This document shows positions 1-11,171 of a DNA stretch of 64,000 nucleotides, in pieces (position 1 is the first letter of the stretch; each line of letters opens with the position of its first letter). The stretch lies in NCBI RefSeq assembly GCF_042477335.2, contig NC_091264.1, forward strand, positions 35,698,886 through 35,762,885, written 5' to 3'. Source of the DNA: Ovis canadensis (Eukaryota; Chordata; Mammalia; Artiodactyla; Bovidae). The position numbers were made by a program, and so were the translations under genes. The notes below the pieces were generated by a model. That model was not told the DNA's origin. It saw nothing but the letters and a program-made list of their open reading frames with translations, and did not search any database.

Positions 1-1263
1 ATAATTTGTGCTTTTTGTTGGGCTTTATAAACATGGGATAAATTAAGCCCTGCAGGTGTAAATGATGGTAAAATTTTGGATTATGGAGTTACAACGTTTG
101 AAAGGACGTTAAGCATTGTCTAACACCTGTGCAGATGGTTGAAGGGAAAGTTTTCAAATTTAGCCCCATTTTAGGAAGTAAAAGCTGGCAGCAGCTTAAC
201 GCAAATGGCTCTATTTGACTTTATTTCCCAATCAAGGTTTAAGAGTCTAGGTGGTGGTGGAGTGTGAAATTTTTTTTCTGAACCCTGACAATTATAGCCT
301 TTATTTTTACCACTTACAACTTTATTGTGAATATGCTTACATAAAAGCAAAATAAATTTAGAAATAAGTATCAATATTGTATAGAGCTAATAATTTTTTA
401 TCACAGGTATGGTTTTTCATTTTGCAGCTATTGGGTGGTATTCTTTCATATCAGTTTCTAAGTGGTTTTTAATAGCTATATGTCAATCCCTAGAAAATTG
501 TGTGAATAATGCTAGGAAAAGTAAAACTATATTTTAAGTGCATTGAGTAACTTAGTTCTTTAATAAGGGAAATCACTTGTTAATATTTCATGTGTATTTT
601 TAGAAATATTACTAAATGTTAACAGGATGCAAATATAGTCTGATATGATAGAATAATAACATTTTTTCACTCTTATCCTCTTCCTTGAAACCGACCAAAA
701 ACAATAAAGGAATGAAAAATTGCCTTAATAGGTTGAAAGAGACTTAAGGTAAAAACATCCTTCCCAAATAAAGAAACAACCACAACAATTTTATAGTAAA
801 AATACCTCCCAAGTGCTTTGAGATTTGGAACAAAATAAAGACATGTCCATCAGATGGTCTTAGATGCGAATCCTCTATGGCCAAATGGCAGTGGCTGTGA
901 AACTGAAAAAGAAGCCAACCACTGTGAGCCCCACTAACCGAAGGCAGGAAACCTAGGGGCTCCCAGAAAAGACAGCAGGTTTGCTGATGGAGTGTTTTAT
1001 AAAACGTATGAAAGTACAGTTATCTCCTGCTGCTCTGCTCTGTGCTAATCGGCTAGTAACAGGCCGATTCAAAGGTGAGCAATCAGCCTATAAACCTCTG
1101 AGACAAGTGTTATTCTCTGTTCTACAATTTTTAATGGAAAAGTGTAAAGATCAGAACCTTGAGAATAGGCTATCCTGTATATTCAGGCTGTAGGCAATAT
1201 TTTGTTAGAAAAGGTGGAAAGCCAATATGATTAAGCACAGGCAACAGAGTTCAAAGGTTAGAG
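1..1263. other. Low-copy AT-rich intergenic DNA, no gene seen
   Basis: No convincing exon, RNA gene or young repeat is visible. Short open frames here (for example 171-374 minus and 981-1193 plus) have no recognisable protein similarity and the composition is AT-rich non-coding. In other mammals CD2AP lies upstream of ADGRF2, so this could be its distal flank, but nothing in the sequence proves that. Confidence 0.5.
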
Positions 1264-2825
1264 CTAGAGGGGTTTCTGACTCTGCAGCCCCATGGACTAC
1301 AACACACCAGGTATCCCCTGGAGTTTGCTCATACTCATGTCCATTGAGTCCAGTGATTCCATCCAACCATCTCATTCTCTCGTCCCCTTCTCCTCCTGCC
1401 TTCACTCTTTTCAGCATCAGGGTCTTTTTCAATGAGTCAGCTCTTTGCGTCAGGTGGCCAAAGTATTGGAGCTTCAGCTTCAACATCAGTGCTTCCAATG
1501 AATATTCAGGGTTGATTTCCTTTAGGATTGGCTGGCTTGCCCTTGCAGTCCAAGGGACTCTCAAGAGTCTTCTCCGACACCACAGTTCAAAAGCATCAAT
1601 TCAGCACTCAGCCCTCTTCATGATCCAACTCTCACATCCATACATGACTGGATGTGATATGGAAAAATCGTAGCTTCAACTATATGAACCTTTGTCAGCA
1701 AAATAATGTCTCTGCTTTTTAATATGCTGTCTAGGTTTGTCAAAGCTTTTCTTCCAAGGAGCCGACGTCTTTTAATTTCATGGCTGCAGTCACCATCTGC
1801 AGTGATTTTGGAGCCAAGAAAATAAAGTCTGACACTGCTTCCACTTCTTCCTTTATTTGCTGTGAAGTGATGGGATCAGATGCCATGATCTTCGTTTTTT
1901 GAATGTTGAGTTTTAAGCCAGCTTTTTCACTCCTCTTTCACTTTCATCAAGAGGCTCTTTAGTTCCCCTTTGCTTTCTGCCATTAGGGTAGTGTCATCTG
2001 CATATCTGAGGTTATTTGATACTTCTGGCAATTTTGGTTCCAGCTTATGCTTCTTCATTCAGCCTGGCATTTCGCATGATGTACTCTGCATATAAGTTAA
2101 ATAAACAGGGTGACAATATACAGCCTTGAAATACTCCTTTCCCAATTTGGAACCAGTCTGTTGTTCCATGTCTGGTTCTAACTGTTGCTTCTTGACCTGC
2201 ATACAGGTTTCTCAGGAGGCAGGTAAGGTGGTCTGGTATTCCCATTTCTTTAAGAATTTACCCAGTTTGTTGTGATCCACATGGTCAAAGGCTTTAGCAT
2301 AGCCAATGAGGCAGAAAATGTTTTTTTCTGGAATTCTCTTGCTTTTTCTATGATCCACAGGATGTTGGCAGTTTAATCTCTAGTTACTCTGCTTTTTCTA
2401 AATCCAGCTTGTACATTTGGAAGTTCTCAGTTCACATACTGTTGAAGCCTGGCTTGAGGGGTTTTGATGATTACTTTGCTAGCGTGTGAGATGAGTGCAA
2501 TTGTGCCGTAGTTTGAGCATTCTTTGGCATTGCTCTTCTTTGGGATCAGAATGAAAAGTGACCTTTTCCAGTCCTGTGGCCAAATTTGCTGGCATATTGA
2601 GTGTGGCACTTTTAACAGCATCATCTTTTAGGATTTTAAATAGCTCAGCTGAAATTCCATCACCTCCACTAGCCTTGTTCGTTGTGATGCTTCCTAAGGC
2701 CCAGTTGACTTTGCACGCCAGGATGTCTGGCTGTAGGTGAGGTATCACACCATCATGGTTATCCGGGTCATTAAGATCTTTTTTACATAGCTCTTCTGTG
2801 CATTCTTGCCACCTCTTCTGTTGCA
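1264..2825 (-). mobile_element. BovB (RTE-type) LINE, 5'-truncated, degenerate
   Basis: Read on the minus strand this is the 3' half of a BovB LINE: a reverse transcriptase region followed by the 3' domain. It aligns by eye along its whole length with the copies at 5012-6709 and 9370-13060. The frame is broken into short pieces (2479-2832, 2427-2624, 2045-2245, 1205-1564). Recognisable blocks include MGIPDHLTCLLRNLYAGQE. The terminal TTCAG-type repeats of younger copies are absent and divergence is higher, so it is probably an older insertion. It cannot encode a working enzyme. Confidence 0.9.
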
Positions 2826-2861
2826 CTTTCACATATGAGGTGGTTGTTTTCTGTTACACTT

Positions 2862-2965
2862 TTACATCTGAGGAAACAGGCTCAGAGAGGTTATGCAACT
2901 TGGCCAAGGCATAGAAGGATAGAGCTAAAACTAGGCAAGCCAATTTCGAAGCCTGTGCTCCTGAT
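2862..2965. repeat. MIR-like ancient SINE fragment
   Basis: The stretch resembles the MIR core region: a 'gaggaaacaggctcagagag' block followed by 'ttggccaaggcatag'. It directly follows the BovB copy. The assignment is from memory of the consensus. Confidence 0.6.
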
Positions 2966-3597
2966 GATATGCTCGCTCTATATAATGTGTAAAGAACATT
3001 CTTTGTAACCTTTTATATTTCTCTATCAAATTTTCCTATCAGTAAGAGAGAGAAAATAATTTACAAAGTCCATTTTTAGTGATCTCGTATTCTGCTTAGA
3101 TTTCCCGTGTAAGTTAAGATTTGGGGAAGCATTCTTTGTTTCTAGGTATACATTTTTGTAAACTTAAATGATTTTATTGGCTTTTCAGCAAAGACATGAA
3201 AAACGAAAACTACAGTGCTTAGCTTCCCTACAGAGATTAAATGACCACTAGATGGCAATCAAATGAAGCTCAGCTTCACAAGGGCGCCTTGCTTAAAACC
3301 ACAGATACAGCTAGAAGCTGTAAATATTACAGACTTCTCCAACCAACCGAATTCCCCCAGAACTAGGACACAGCCACTACAGTCTCCTAGCCTGCCCTCC
3401 TCCTTGCTAAGTTCCAAATGACACACAACTGCAAAGAGTTGAGGTTTTGGAATCCTATCGGTCTGGCTTTGAAAATTGGCTCTAACAAGTAGTAGCCATG
3501 TGAACTTGGCAGGTCGCTCAAACCTTTTCCCCTAGATTCAAAAGAGATCTAGGGGGAAAAAAAATCATTGCTACAATTTAAAACCTTTCCCTTGGGA
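2966..3597. other. Low-copy intergenic sequence
   Basis: Unique-looking AT-rich DNA with no open frame of note and no recognisable repeat. Confidence 0.4.
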
Positions 3598-3770
3598 CTT
3601 CCCTGGTGGTACCGTGGTTAAGACTCTGCCTTGCGATGCAGGGGATGTGGGTTCAGTTAGGATCCCACACGCCACAGAGCAATTGAGTCTGGGTGCTGCA
3701 ACAAAAAAAAGCCCACATACCACAACTAAGACCTGATGCAGTAATTAAATAAGTAAATAAATATTTAAAA
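3598..3770 (+). mobile_element. CHR-type tRNA-derived SINE
   Basis: It starts with the typical 'gggacttccctggtgg' head, has a degraded box B region around 3650 and ends in an A/T-rich simple tail (taaataagtaaataaat). This matches the cetartiodactyl CHR family. Confidence 0.75.
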
Positions 3771-3774
3771 ACAT

Positions 3775-4018
3775 AAGGAGGGGATGTACATATAAATATG
3801 GCTGGTTCATGTTGACACATGGCAGAAACCAACACAATATTGTAAAGTATCCTTCAATTAAATAAATTTTTAAAAAAAATTAAAAAATAAGCTGTGAGGA
3901 TATATGGTACAGCATAGGGCATAAAGCCTGTATTATAACTCTGGAGTGTAATCTATAAAAATATTGAATCACTAAGTTGTACACCTGAAACTAATCAAAA
4001 ATTCTCAATAAAATAAAA
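3775..4018 (+). mobile_element. L1 3'-end fragments
   Basis: Two consecutive ruminant L1 3' UTR-like ends: one ends near 3880 after 'accaacacaatattgtaaag', the second near 4015 after 'acctgaaactaatc' and an AATAAAA tail. Both are heavily 5'-truncated and non-coding. Confidence 0.7.
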
Positions 4019-4738
4019 GTCTTTCCCTGTGATCATTTACTCAAAGAAGAGCGAGGAAAAGGGCCCTTCCTAAAAGAGTGCTTCATACTTACACATACTG
4101 CTCTCAGAATAATCACATCGCAACAGCAGCGACAAAACCATTCTGGTCTGTTGGTCATTCCTTTGACCCCAGGTGTCTGCAGTGTCCTCGGCCCTTCATC
4201 AAAGCTGATTTGCCATTTCCTGCCCTTGGTTCTCTGGGAACTGCTCCATTTCTCCATTTTTCCCCCCTTTGCAATGTGTACCTATATCAACCAGATCAAA
4301 TCCTTCCATGGTCACGTATGTAAATAACACCCTCACACAATAGTGAGCTTATGTGGTGGGCTTCATAAATATCTCTCACTTTGCCACCTGTCTTCTCTGC
4401 AGGGGTTTTGTACAATTCACATACAGCTGAGATCTGACACTAGAGCAGGTGGTCAGTGGGGAGTCCTTGGTGCCATAACCATGCCTGAAAAGACAAATCC
4501 AGACTCTGCTCAAATTCTAAGCAGAAAATGACTCTTTTCTCCACAAGGGGGTTAAAATGTCCATCTTGTGATTGGTGACATGCCTACAGGATCACAAAAG
4601 CAGAGAACCATGCTACCCCAGAAAGAATATGATCATCTGAGGGACTTGAAGCTTTGGAACACGCATTATAGGAGGAGGGAATTGGAGATCACACAGCTCT
4701 TCCCACCAACCAGTCACACAACAGCGGGCTCCCTGCAG

Positions 4739-4905
4739 TGCACTTTGTGTGTGAGCACTTTGTGTGTGAGCACTTGTGTGTGTGCACTTTGTGTGTGAGC
4801 ACTTTGTGTGTGAGCACTTTGTGTGTGTGCACTTTGTGTGTGTACACTGTGTACACTTTGTGTGTGTGCACTTTGTGTGTGAGCACGTTGTGTATGTGTG
4901 TACGC
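4739..4905. repeat. 15-bp minisatellite, about ten units
   Basis: Tandem array with core unit cactttgtgtgtgag (15 bp) and variants ending gtg. A short tacactgtgtacac interruption lies near 4845. The array directly abuts the tail end of a minus-strand Bov-tA fragment at about 4905-5011, so expansion from a SINE tail is a plausible origin (inference). Frames through it spell FVCEH/CVSTL repeats, which are not genes. Confidence 0.9.
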
Positions 4906-5011
4906 TCACTAGTGTCCAACTCTTTGTGATCTTACAGACTGTAGCCTGCCAGGCTCCTCTGTCCATGGGATTTTCCAGGCAAGAATACTGGAGTGGGTTT
5001 CCATTTCTTCA
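4905..5011 (-). mobile_element. Bov-tA SINE fragment lacking the tRNA head
   Basis: Contains the Bov-tA body (tgtccaactctttgtgat ... gcaagaatactggagtgggt) in reverse orientation. It stops before the tRNA-derived head, exactly where the BovB sequence begins. Confidence 0.75.
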
Positions 5012-6709
5012 TGCAAAGATGGGCTCAATAAAGGACAGAAATGGTACGGACCTAACAGAAGCAGAAGATATTAAGAAGAGGTGGCAAGAATACACGGAAG
5101 AACTGTACAAAAAAGTTCTTCTTGACCAAGATAATCATGATGATGTGATCACATACCTAGTGCCAGACATCCTGGAATGTGAAGTCAAGTGGGCCTTAGG
5201 AATCATCACTATGAACAAAGCTAGTGGCTGCTGCTGCTGCTGCTAAGTCGCTTCAGTCAAGGTGATGGAATTCCAGCTGAGCTATTTCAAATCTTGAAAG
5301 ACGATGCTATGAAAGTGTTGCACTCAATATGCCAGCAAATTTGGAAAACTCAGCAGTGGCCGCAGGACTGGAAAAGGTCACTTTTCATTCCAGTTCCAAA
5401 GAAGGGCAATGCCAAAGAATGCTCAAACTACTGCACAATTGCACTTGTCTCCCACGCTAGTAAAGTAATGCTCAAAATTCTCCAAGCCAGGCTTCAGCAA
5501 TACATGAACCATGAACATACAGATGTTCAAGCTGGTTTTAGAAAAGGCAGAGGAACCAGAGATCAAATTGCCAACATCCACTGGATCATGGAAAAAGCAA
5601 GAGAGTTCCAGAAAAACATCTATTTCTGCTTTATTGACTATGCCAAAGCCTTTGACTGTGTGGATCACAATAAAGTGTGGGAAATTCTGAGAGAGATGGG
5701 AATACCAGACCACCTGACCTGCCTCTTCAGAAATCTGTATGCAGGTCAAGAAGCAACAGTTAGAACTGGACATGGAACAACAGACTGGTTCCAAACAGGA
5801 AAGGAGTACGTCAAGGCTGTATATTGTCACCCTGCTTATTTAACTTATATGCAGAGTACATCATGAGAAACGCTGGACTGGAAGAAACACAAGCTGGAAT
5901 CAAGATTGCCAGGAGAAATATCAATAACCTTAGAGAGGCAGATGACACCACCCTTATGGCAGAAAGTGAAGAGGAACTAAAAAGCCTCTTGATGAAAGTG
6001 AAAGTGGAGAGTGAAACAGTTGGCTTAAAGCTCAACATTCAGAAAATGAAGATCTTGGCATCCAGTTCCATCACTTCATGGAAAATAGATGGGGAAACAG
6101 TAGAAACAGTGTCAGACTTTATTTTTTGGGGCTCCGAAATCACTGCAGATGGTGACTGCAGCCATGAAATTAAAAGACACTTACTCCTTGGAAGGAAAGT
6201 TATGACCAATCTAGATAGCATATTCAAAAGCAGAGACATTACTTTGCCGACTAAGGTCCGTCTAGGCAAGGCTATGGTTTTTCCAGTGGTCATGTATGGA
6301 TGTGAGAGTTGGACTGTGAAGAAAGCTGAGCACCGAAGAACTGATGCTTTTGCACTGTGGTGTTGGAGAAGACTCTTGGGAGTCCCTTGGACTGCAAGGA
6401 GATCCAACCAGTCCATTCTAAAGGAGATCAGTCTTGGGTGTTCATTGGAAGGACTGAAGCTAAAGCTGAAACTCCAATACTTTGGCCACCTCATGCGAAG
6501 AGTTGACTCATTGGAAAAGACTCTGATGCTGGGAGGGATTGGGGGCAGGAGGAGAAGGGGATGACAGAGGATGAAGTGGCTGGATGTCATCACCGACTCG
6601 ATGAGTTTGAGTAGACTCCAGGGGTTGGTGATGGACAGGGAGGCCTGGCATGCTGCAATTCATGGGGTTGCAGTGAATCGGACACGACTGAGTGACTGAA
6701 CTGAACTGA
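5012..6709 (+). mobile_element. BovB LINE, 5'-truncated, with RT domain and 3' end
   Basis: Plus-strand BovB covering the pre-RT linker, reverse transcriptase and 3' region, ending at the characteristic tgaactgaactga repeat. Frames run 5012-5246, 5294-5866 and 5824-6564, so frameshifts separate the parts. Conserved blocks are visible: FIDYAKAFDCVDH near 5630 and NLYAGQEATVRTGHGTTDWF near 5735. The catalytic YADD box reads EADD near 5940, so the copy is catalytically dead as well as frameshifted. A 32-nt foreign insertion sits at 5228-5259 (separate entry). Confidence 0.93.
5228..5259 (-). mobile_element. 32-nt BOV-A2 tail fragment inside BovB
   Basis: A CTG run followed by ctaagtcgcttcagtc interrupts the BovB sequence between 'gctagtgg' and 'aggtgatgg', which are contiguous in the copy at 9370-13060. 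The inserted bases are the reverse complement of the very 3' end of BOV-A2 (cgacttag plus its AGC-repeat tail). It shifts the BovB frame. Confidence 0.8.
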
Positions 6710-6793
6710 GGGGATTTACCCACCCAGGGATCGAACCTGCGTCTCCTGAACTGGCAAGCGGATTATTTACCACTGAGCCTCCAGGAAAGCCCT
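6710..6793 (-). mobile_element. Bov-tA SINE head fragment
   Basis: Reverse-oriented tRNA-derived head with box B complement 'gggatcgaacctg', ending in the complement of the SINE start. It abuts the 3' end of BovB. Confidence 0.7.
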
Positions 6794-7888
6794 ACAGGGC
6801 ACTCTGGGAAGAAGCAAAGCCTTCCACATGGGCTGGTATCATCTGGGAAAGGCTCAGGGCTTATTTTGAGCAAGTAAGAACTACCGATTATGATTCTTAA
6901 TGGAAACAAAGGTCCTAAAGAATGAGTAAAACAGCTTTTTGAGGGCTTTGATGGCACAACATTTAGTAAGAACTGTCTTCTTTTTCTTGTAAAATTCTTG
7001 CAAGCAAGCATCTACAGGCAATACAAAAAGCAAAGGAAAGGTTGCATTTCAGTGTTTTTATTCACTACTGAGTAGTTCCCCCCCCAGTTCCTCCCTCCCC
7101 CCGCCCCCCATTCTTGAATGAAGAGATAGGAGTTGAAATTTGCATTCTCCATCTCAAGGAACTTAAGTAGATGTCATCACATCTTTGGATCTATTTTTTT
7201 TTAACAAAAAATTTAAAACTTGAATTTTAAGAGCTGTTCTAATGTGTATTTGGTGTTATCCCTTCCTGTCCTTGGTGCTACGTACATGAACAGATGGTGA
7301 TTTCTCCTCTTTAGAGGGTTACTGTTGTCTAAGCTTGGAGAAGACTTCCACAGTCAATAGTGTCCACCTGCAAGGTCACCAACTCTTTAAAGCAGGAAAG
7401 TAGGTGTGTCTAGAGGTTTCCAGCTGAGACCAAAACCCACAGAACCCCAGCAGAACAACAGTGTCACACTGAATAAGAGTGCTGGGGTCTGCATCTGTAA
7501 GTGAAATGAACTGGAGTGACCAGTAAATATTAAGCCGCACGTGAAGAAAGAAATATTCACATATTGAGGTATGGGGAAGTCATTCTGGCTCAGCCATGAT
7601 TTGATTTGAATTTTATGTTAAGTAGAACAGCCTGTCACACTGCCTGTCAGATATGCATTGTACATCAACTTTAACCAGTCAAGAAGAGAACACACTGAGA
7701 AATCAAAATGGACTAACTGGTTCAGGCAAAATGGAGCCACATGGCCATTGTACATATGATTTCAGACACATTCCTGCATCACTGAGAACTTAAATTTTCT
7801 GAACTGTATCAGACTCAAGGACACCACCAGCCGTTTTCAAAACAATGTCCGCTAGCAGCTGTCAGTGCAAACTTGTGGTCTCAAGGTG
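6794..7888. other. Low-copy intergenic sequence
   Basis: No gene recognised. It includes a C-rich tract at about 7079-7109 and otherwise looks unique. Confidence 0.4.
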
Positions 7889-8193
7889 CAGTGAAAGTGA
7901 AAGCTGCTCAGTTGTGTCTGACTCTTTACAACCCCATGAACTATACAGTCCATGGAATTCTCCAGGCTAGAATACCGGAGTGGGTAGCCGTTCCCTTCTC
8001 TGGGGGATCTTCCTAATCCAGGGATCGAACCCTTTGCAGGTGGATTCTTTACCAGCTGAACCACCAGGGAAGCCCAAGAATACTGGAGTGGGTAGCCTAT
8101 CCCTTCTCCAGTGGATCTTCCCAACCCAGGAATCAAACCAGCTCTCCTGCACTGCACGTGGATTCTTTACCAACAGAGTTACCAGGGAAGCCT
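7889..8193 (-). mobile_element. Bov-tA SINE with duplicated head
   Basis: A reverse-oriented Bov-tA body followed by two tRNA-derived heads in tandem. Complements of box B occur near 8026 and 8135, and each unit ends 'accagggaagcc'. This gives a head-to-tail partial dimer. Confidence 0.8.
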
Positions 8194-9369
8194 CATGGTT
8201 CTCAAGGTCTTTTGCAACCATTCACAAGCACCTAGCTGGCTCCAATCATAATTCTTGACAAACTATTTATATAACTTTGAGGGTTTTTTGCCTATGCATA
8301 CCTCCTATCCCCATTGCCACCTTATTTGGAACACAATTCAAGTGGGACACAATTCAAGTGTTTCTTGAATCTGTGTCTCCTGGACTATAGTCTTCAGTTT
8401 GGCTCAAATAAAATTCTTTTCTATTCCTATTATAGATTGTTTATTAGGTATTTTCGTCAAAGACAGGAACACAGCTGAAAGGACAGTCCTTCAAAAATGA
8501 AAGCAGGGAAGTGGCATGAGGTAAATAGATGAATACAATGAAAAGGAAACACTTTGCCCCTGGGAGACAGTCAACATCACAGTCTGTTCCGGCAACGAGA
8601 CTCTTAGGGTTAGCCAGCTGGCTAATTCTGGGATAGAGAATAACACTGGAAGAGCACTACAAGGTCGCCTGCCAATCAAATTTGAGCCTAAAAGCCTATT
8701 TAATGATTAAGATCGGAAATGAGAATATTGACTACTTAAATAATGGAGTTGAGGAAAGAAGAGGGGTGGGCAAAGAAGAGGGCTTGTAAGTGAAAAGTGG
8801 GAGGGTGGGTATTAGAAATTTACAAGTAAGATTTTGTGATGGCTGAGAATTCAGTGTATTTTCCTGTGTAAAACAATACTGGAAAGGAGCATTCTTTCCT
8901 GTCTCAGTGTGAAATAACTCAGAAAATATGCAAAAATAGATTGAGACCTTGCTCTCCAGGAAATGTTAATTCCTGGAAGATAAGCTCTGGACTATGTAAA
9001 AGAGCTTATTATCAACAGTAACCTCTTGCTCTTTGAGACTTGCTGAAGACCTTGGTCTTAAACACCTAGCCAAGCCATCAGACACAAACTCTGCCCAACC
9101 AACCAGTTCCCCAGTGTTTTTAAAGACCTAACAACCCTTTACATATTCTCCCCTGACTCCTTCTTTTGAAACTTATGAAGGCCATCACAGTGGTATACTC
9201 TTACTATGTATAAAAGATATAATAGAGTTGCTTGACCAATGGATTTTTCTAGTGGTGTTTTGAGCAGTTGTCAAAAGTGAAATGTTGCTCTAAGCTATGA
9301 AACAAAAGTGTTATTGTAACATGTCAGAAATGAGGCCACTTTTCCATACCAATTTACCTTTACATTTTG
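8194..9369. other. Low-copy intergenic sequence
   Basis: Apparently unique, AT-rich, with no convincing coding frame. The paired phrase 'ggaacacaattcaagtg/gggacacaattcaagtg' at 8328-8359 is a short local duplication. Confidence 0.4.
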
Positions 9370-9479
9370 TTCAGTTCAGTTCAGTTCAGCTCAGTTGCTC
9401 AGTCGTGTCCGACACTTTGTGACCCCATGAATCGCAGCACGCCAGGCCTTCCTGTCCATCACCATCTCCCGGAGTTCAC

Positions 9480-9818
9480 TCAGACTGACGTCCACTGAGT
9501 CCGTGATGCCATCCATCTCATCCTTGGTCGTCCCTTTCTCCTCCTGCCCCCAATCCTTCCCAGCATCAGAGTCTTTTCCAATGAGTCAACTCTTCGCATG
9601 AGGTGGCCAAAGTACTGGAGTTTCAGCTTTAGCTTCATTCCTTCCAAAGAAATCCCAGGGCTGATCTCCTTCAGAATGGACTGGTTGGATCTCCTTGCAG
9701 TCCGAGGGACTCCCAAGAGTCTTCTCCAACACCACAGTGCAAAAGCATCAGTTCTTCGGTGCTCAGCCTTCTTCACAGTCCAACTCTCACATCCATACAT
9801 GACCACAGGAAAAACCAT
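9480..9818 (-). pseudogene. BovB C-terminal domain, frameshifted
   Basis: A 112-codon frame encoding the conserved BovB tail: blocks [19 protein letters not shown] and [17 protein letters not shown]. It belongs to the RT polyprotein but lies in another register because of a deletion near 9850. Similar blocks occur in the copies at 5012-6709 and 41115-41675. Confidence 0.85.
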
Positions 9819-9826
9819 AGCCTTGA

Positions 9827-10900
9827 CTAGAAGGACCTTAGTCTGCTTTTCAATATACTATCTAGGTTGGTCATCACTTTTCTTCCAAGGAGTAAGCATC
9901 TTTTAATTTCATGGCTGCAGTCACCATCTGCAGTGATTTTGGAGCCCCAAAAAATAAAGCCTGACACTGTTTCCACTGTTTCCCCATCTATTTCCCATGA
10001 AGTGATGGAACTGGATGCCATGATCTTAGTTTTCTGAATGTTGAGCTTTAAGCCAACTTTTTCGCTCTCCTCTTTCACTTTCATCAAGAGGCCTTTGAGT
10101 TCCTCTTCACTTTCTGCCATAAGGATGGTGTCATCTGCATATCTGAGGTTATTGATATTTCTCCTGGCAATCTTGATTCCAGCTTGTGTTTCTTCCAGTC
10201 CAGCGTTTCTCATGATATACTCTGCATATAAGTTAAATAAGCAGGGTGACAATGTACAGCCTCGACGTACTCCTTTTCCTATTTCGAACCAGTCTGTTGT
10301 TCCATGTCCAGTTCTGACTGTTGCTTCCTGACCTGCATACAGATTTCTCAAGAGGCAGGTCAGGTGGTCTGGCATTCCCATCTCTCTCAGAATTTTCCAC
10401 AGTTTATTGTGATCCACACAGTCAAAGGCTTTGGCATAGTCAATAAAGCAGAAATAGATGTTTTTCTGGAACTCTCTTGCTTTTTCCATGATCCAGTGGA
10501 TGTTGGCAATTTGATCTCTGGTTCCTCTGCCTTTTCTAAAACCAGCTTGAACATCAGGGAGTTCACGGTTCACGTATTGCTGAAGCCTGGCTTGGAGAAT
10601 TTTGAGCATTACTTTACTAGCATGTGAGATGAGCGCAATTGTGCGGTAGTTTGAGCATTCTTTGGCATTGCCTTTCTTTGGAACTGGAATGAAAAGTGAC
10701 CTTTTCCAGTCCTGTGGCCACTGCTGAGTTTTCCAAATTTGCTGGCATATTGAGTGCAGCACTTTCACAGCATCATCTTTCAGGATTTGAAATAGCTCAA
10801 CTGGAATTCCATCACCTCCACTAGCTTTGTTCGTAGTGATGCTTTCTAAGGCCCACTTGACTTCACATTCCAAGATGTCTGGCTCTAGATTGGTGATCAC
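9827..10900 (-). pseudogene. BovB reverse transcriptase region
   Basis: A 357-codon open frame with RT motifs: FIDYAKAFDCVDH (motif A type), a GVRRGCTLSPCLFNLY block (motif B type), and RYADDTILMAES (motif C, catalytic aspartates intact). It is the longest uninterrupted BovB frame in the window. It lacks an in-frame endonuclease upstream and an in-frame C-terminal domain downstream. It is retrotransposon derived, not a host gene. Confidence 0.9.
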
Positions 10901-11171
10901 ATCATCATGATTATCTGGGTCGTGAAGATCTTTTTTGTGCAGTTCTTCCGTGTATTCTTGCCACCTCTTCTTATATCTTCTGCTTCTGTTAGGTCCATAC
11001 CATTTCTGTCCTATATCAAGCCCATCTTTGCATGAAATGTTCCCTTGGTATCTCTAATTTTCTTAAAGAGATCTCTAGTCCTTCCCATTCTGTTTTTTTC
11101 CTGTATTTCTTTGCATTGATCGATGAAGAAGGCTTTCTTATCTCTTCTTGCTATTCTTTGGAACTCTGTGT

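Noticed and set aside
4739..4905. Regular direct repeats that could suggest a CRISPR array
   Set aside because: Units are contiguous with no unique spacers, and the genome is mammalian; it is a minisatellite.
10304..10627. Antisense frame across the BovB RT
   Set aside because: A shadow of the conserved RT coding strand; the same antisense peptide appears opposite 5423-5830.
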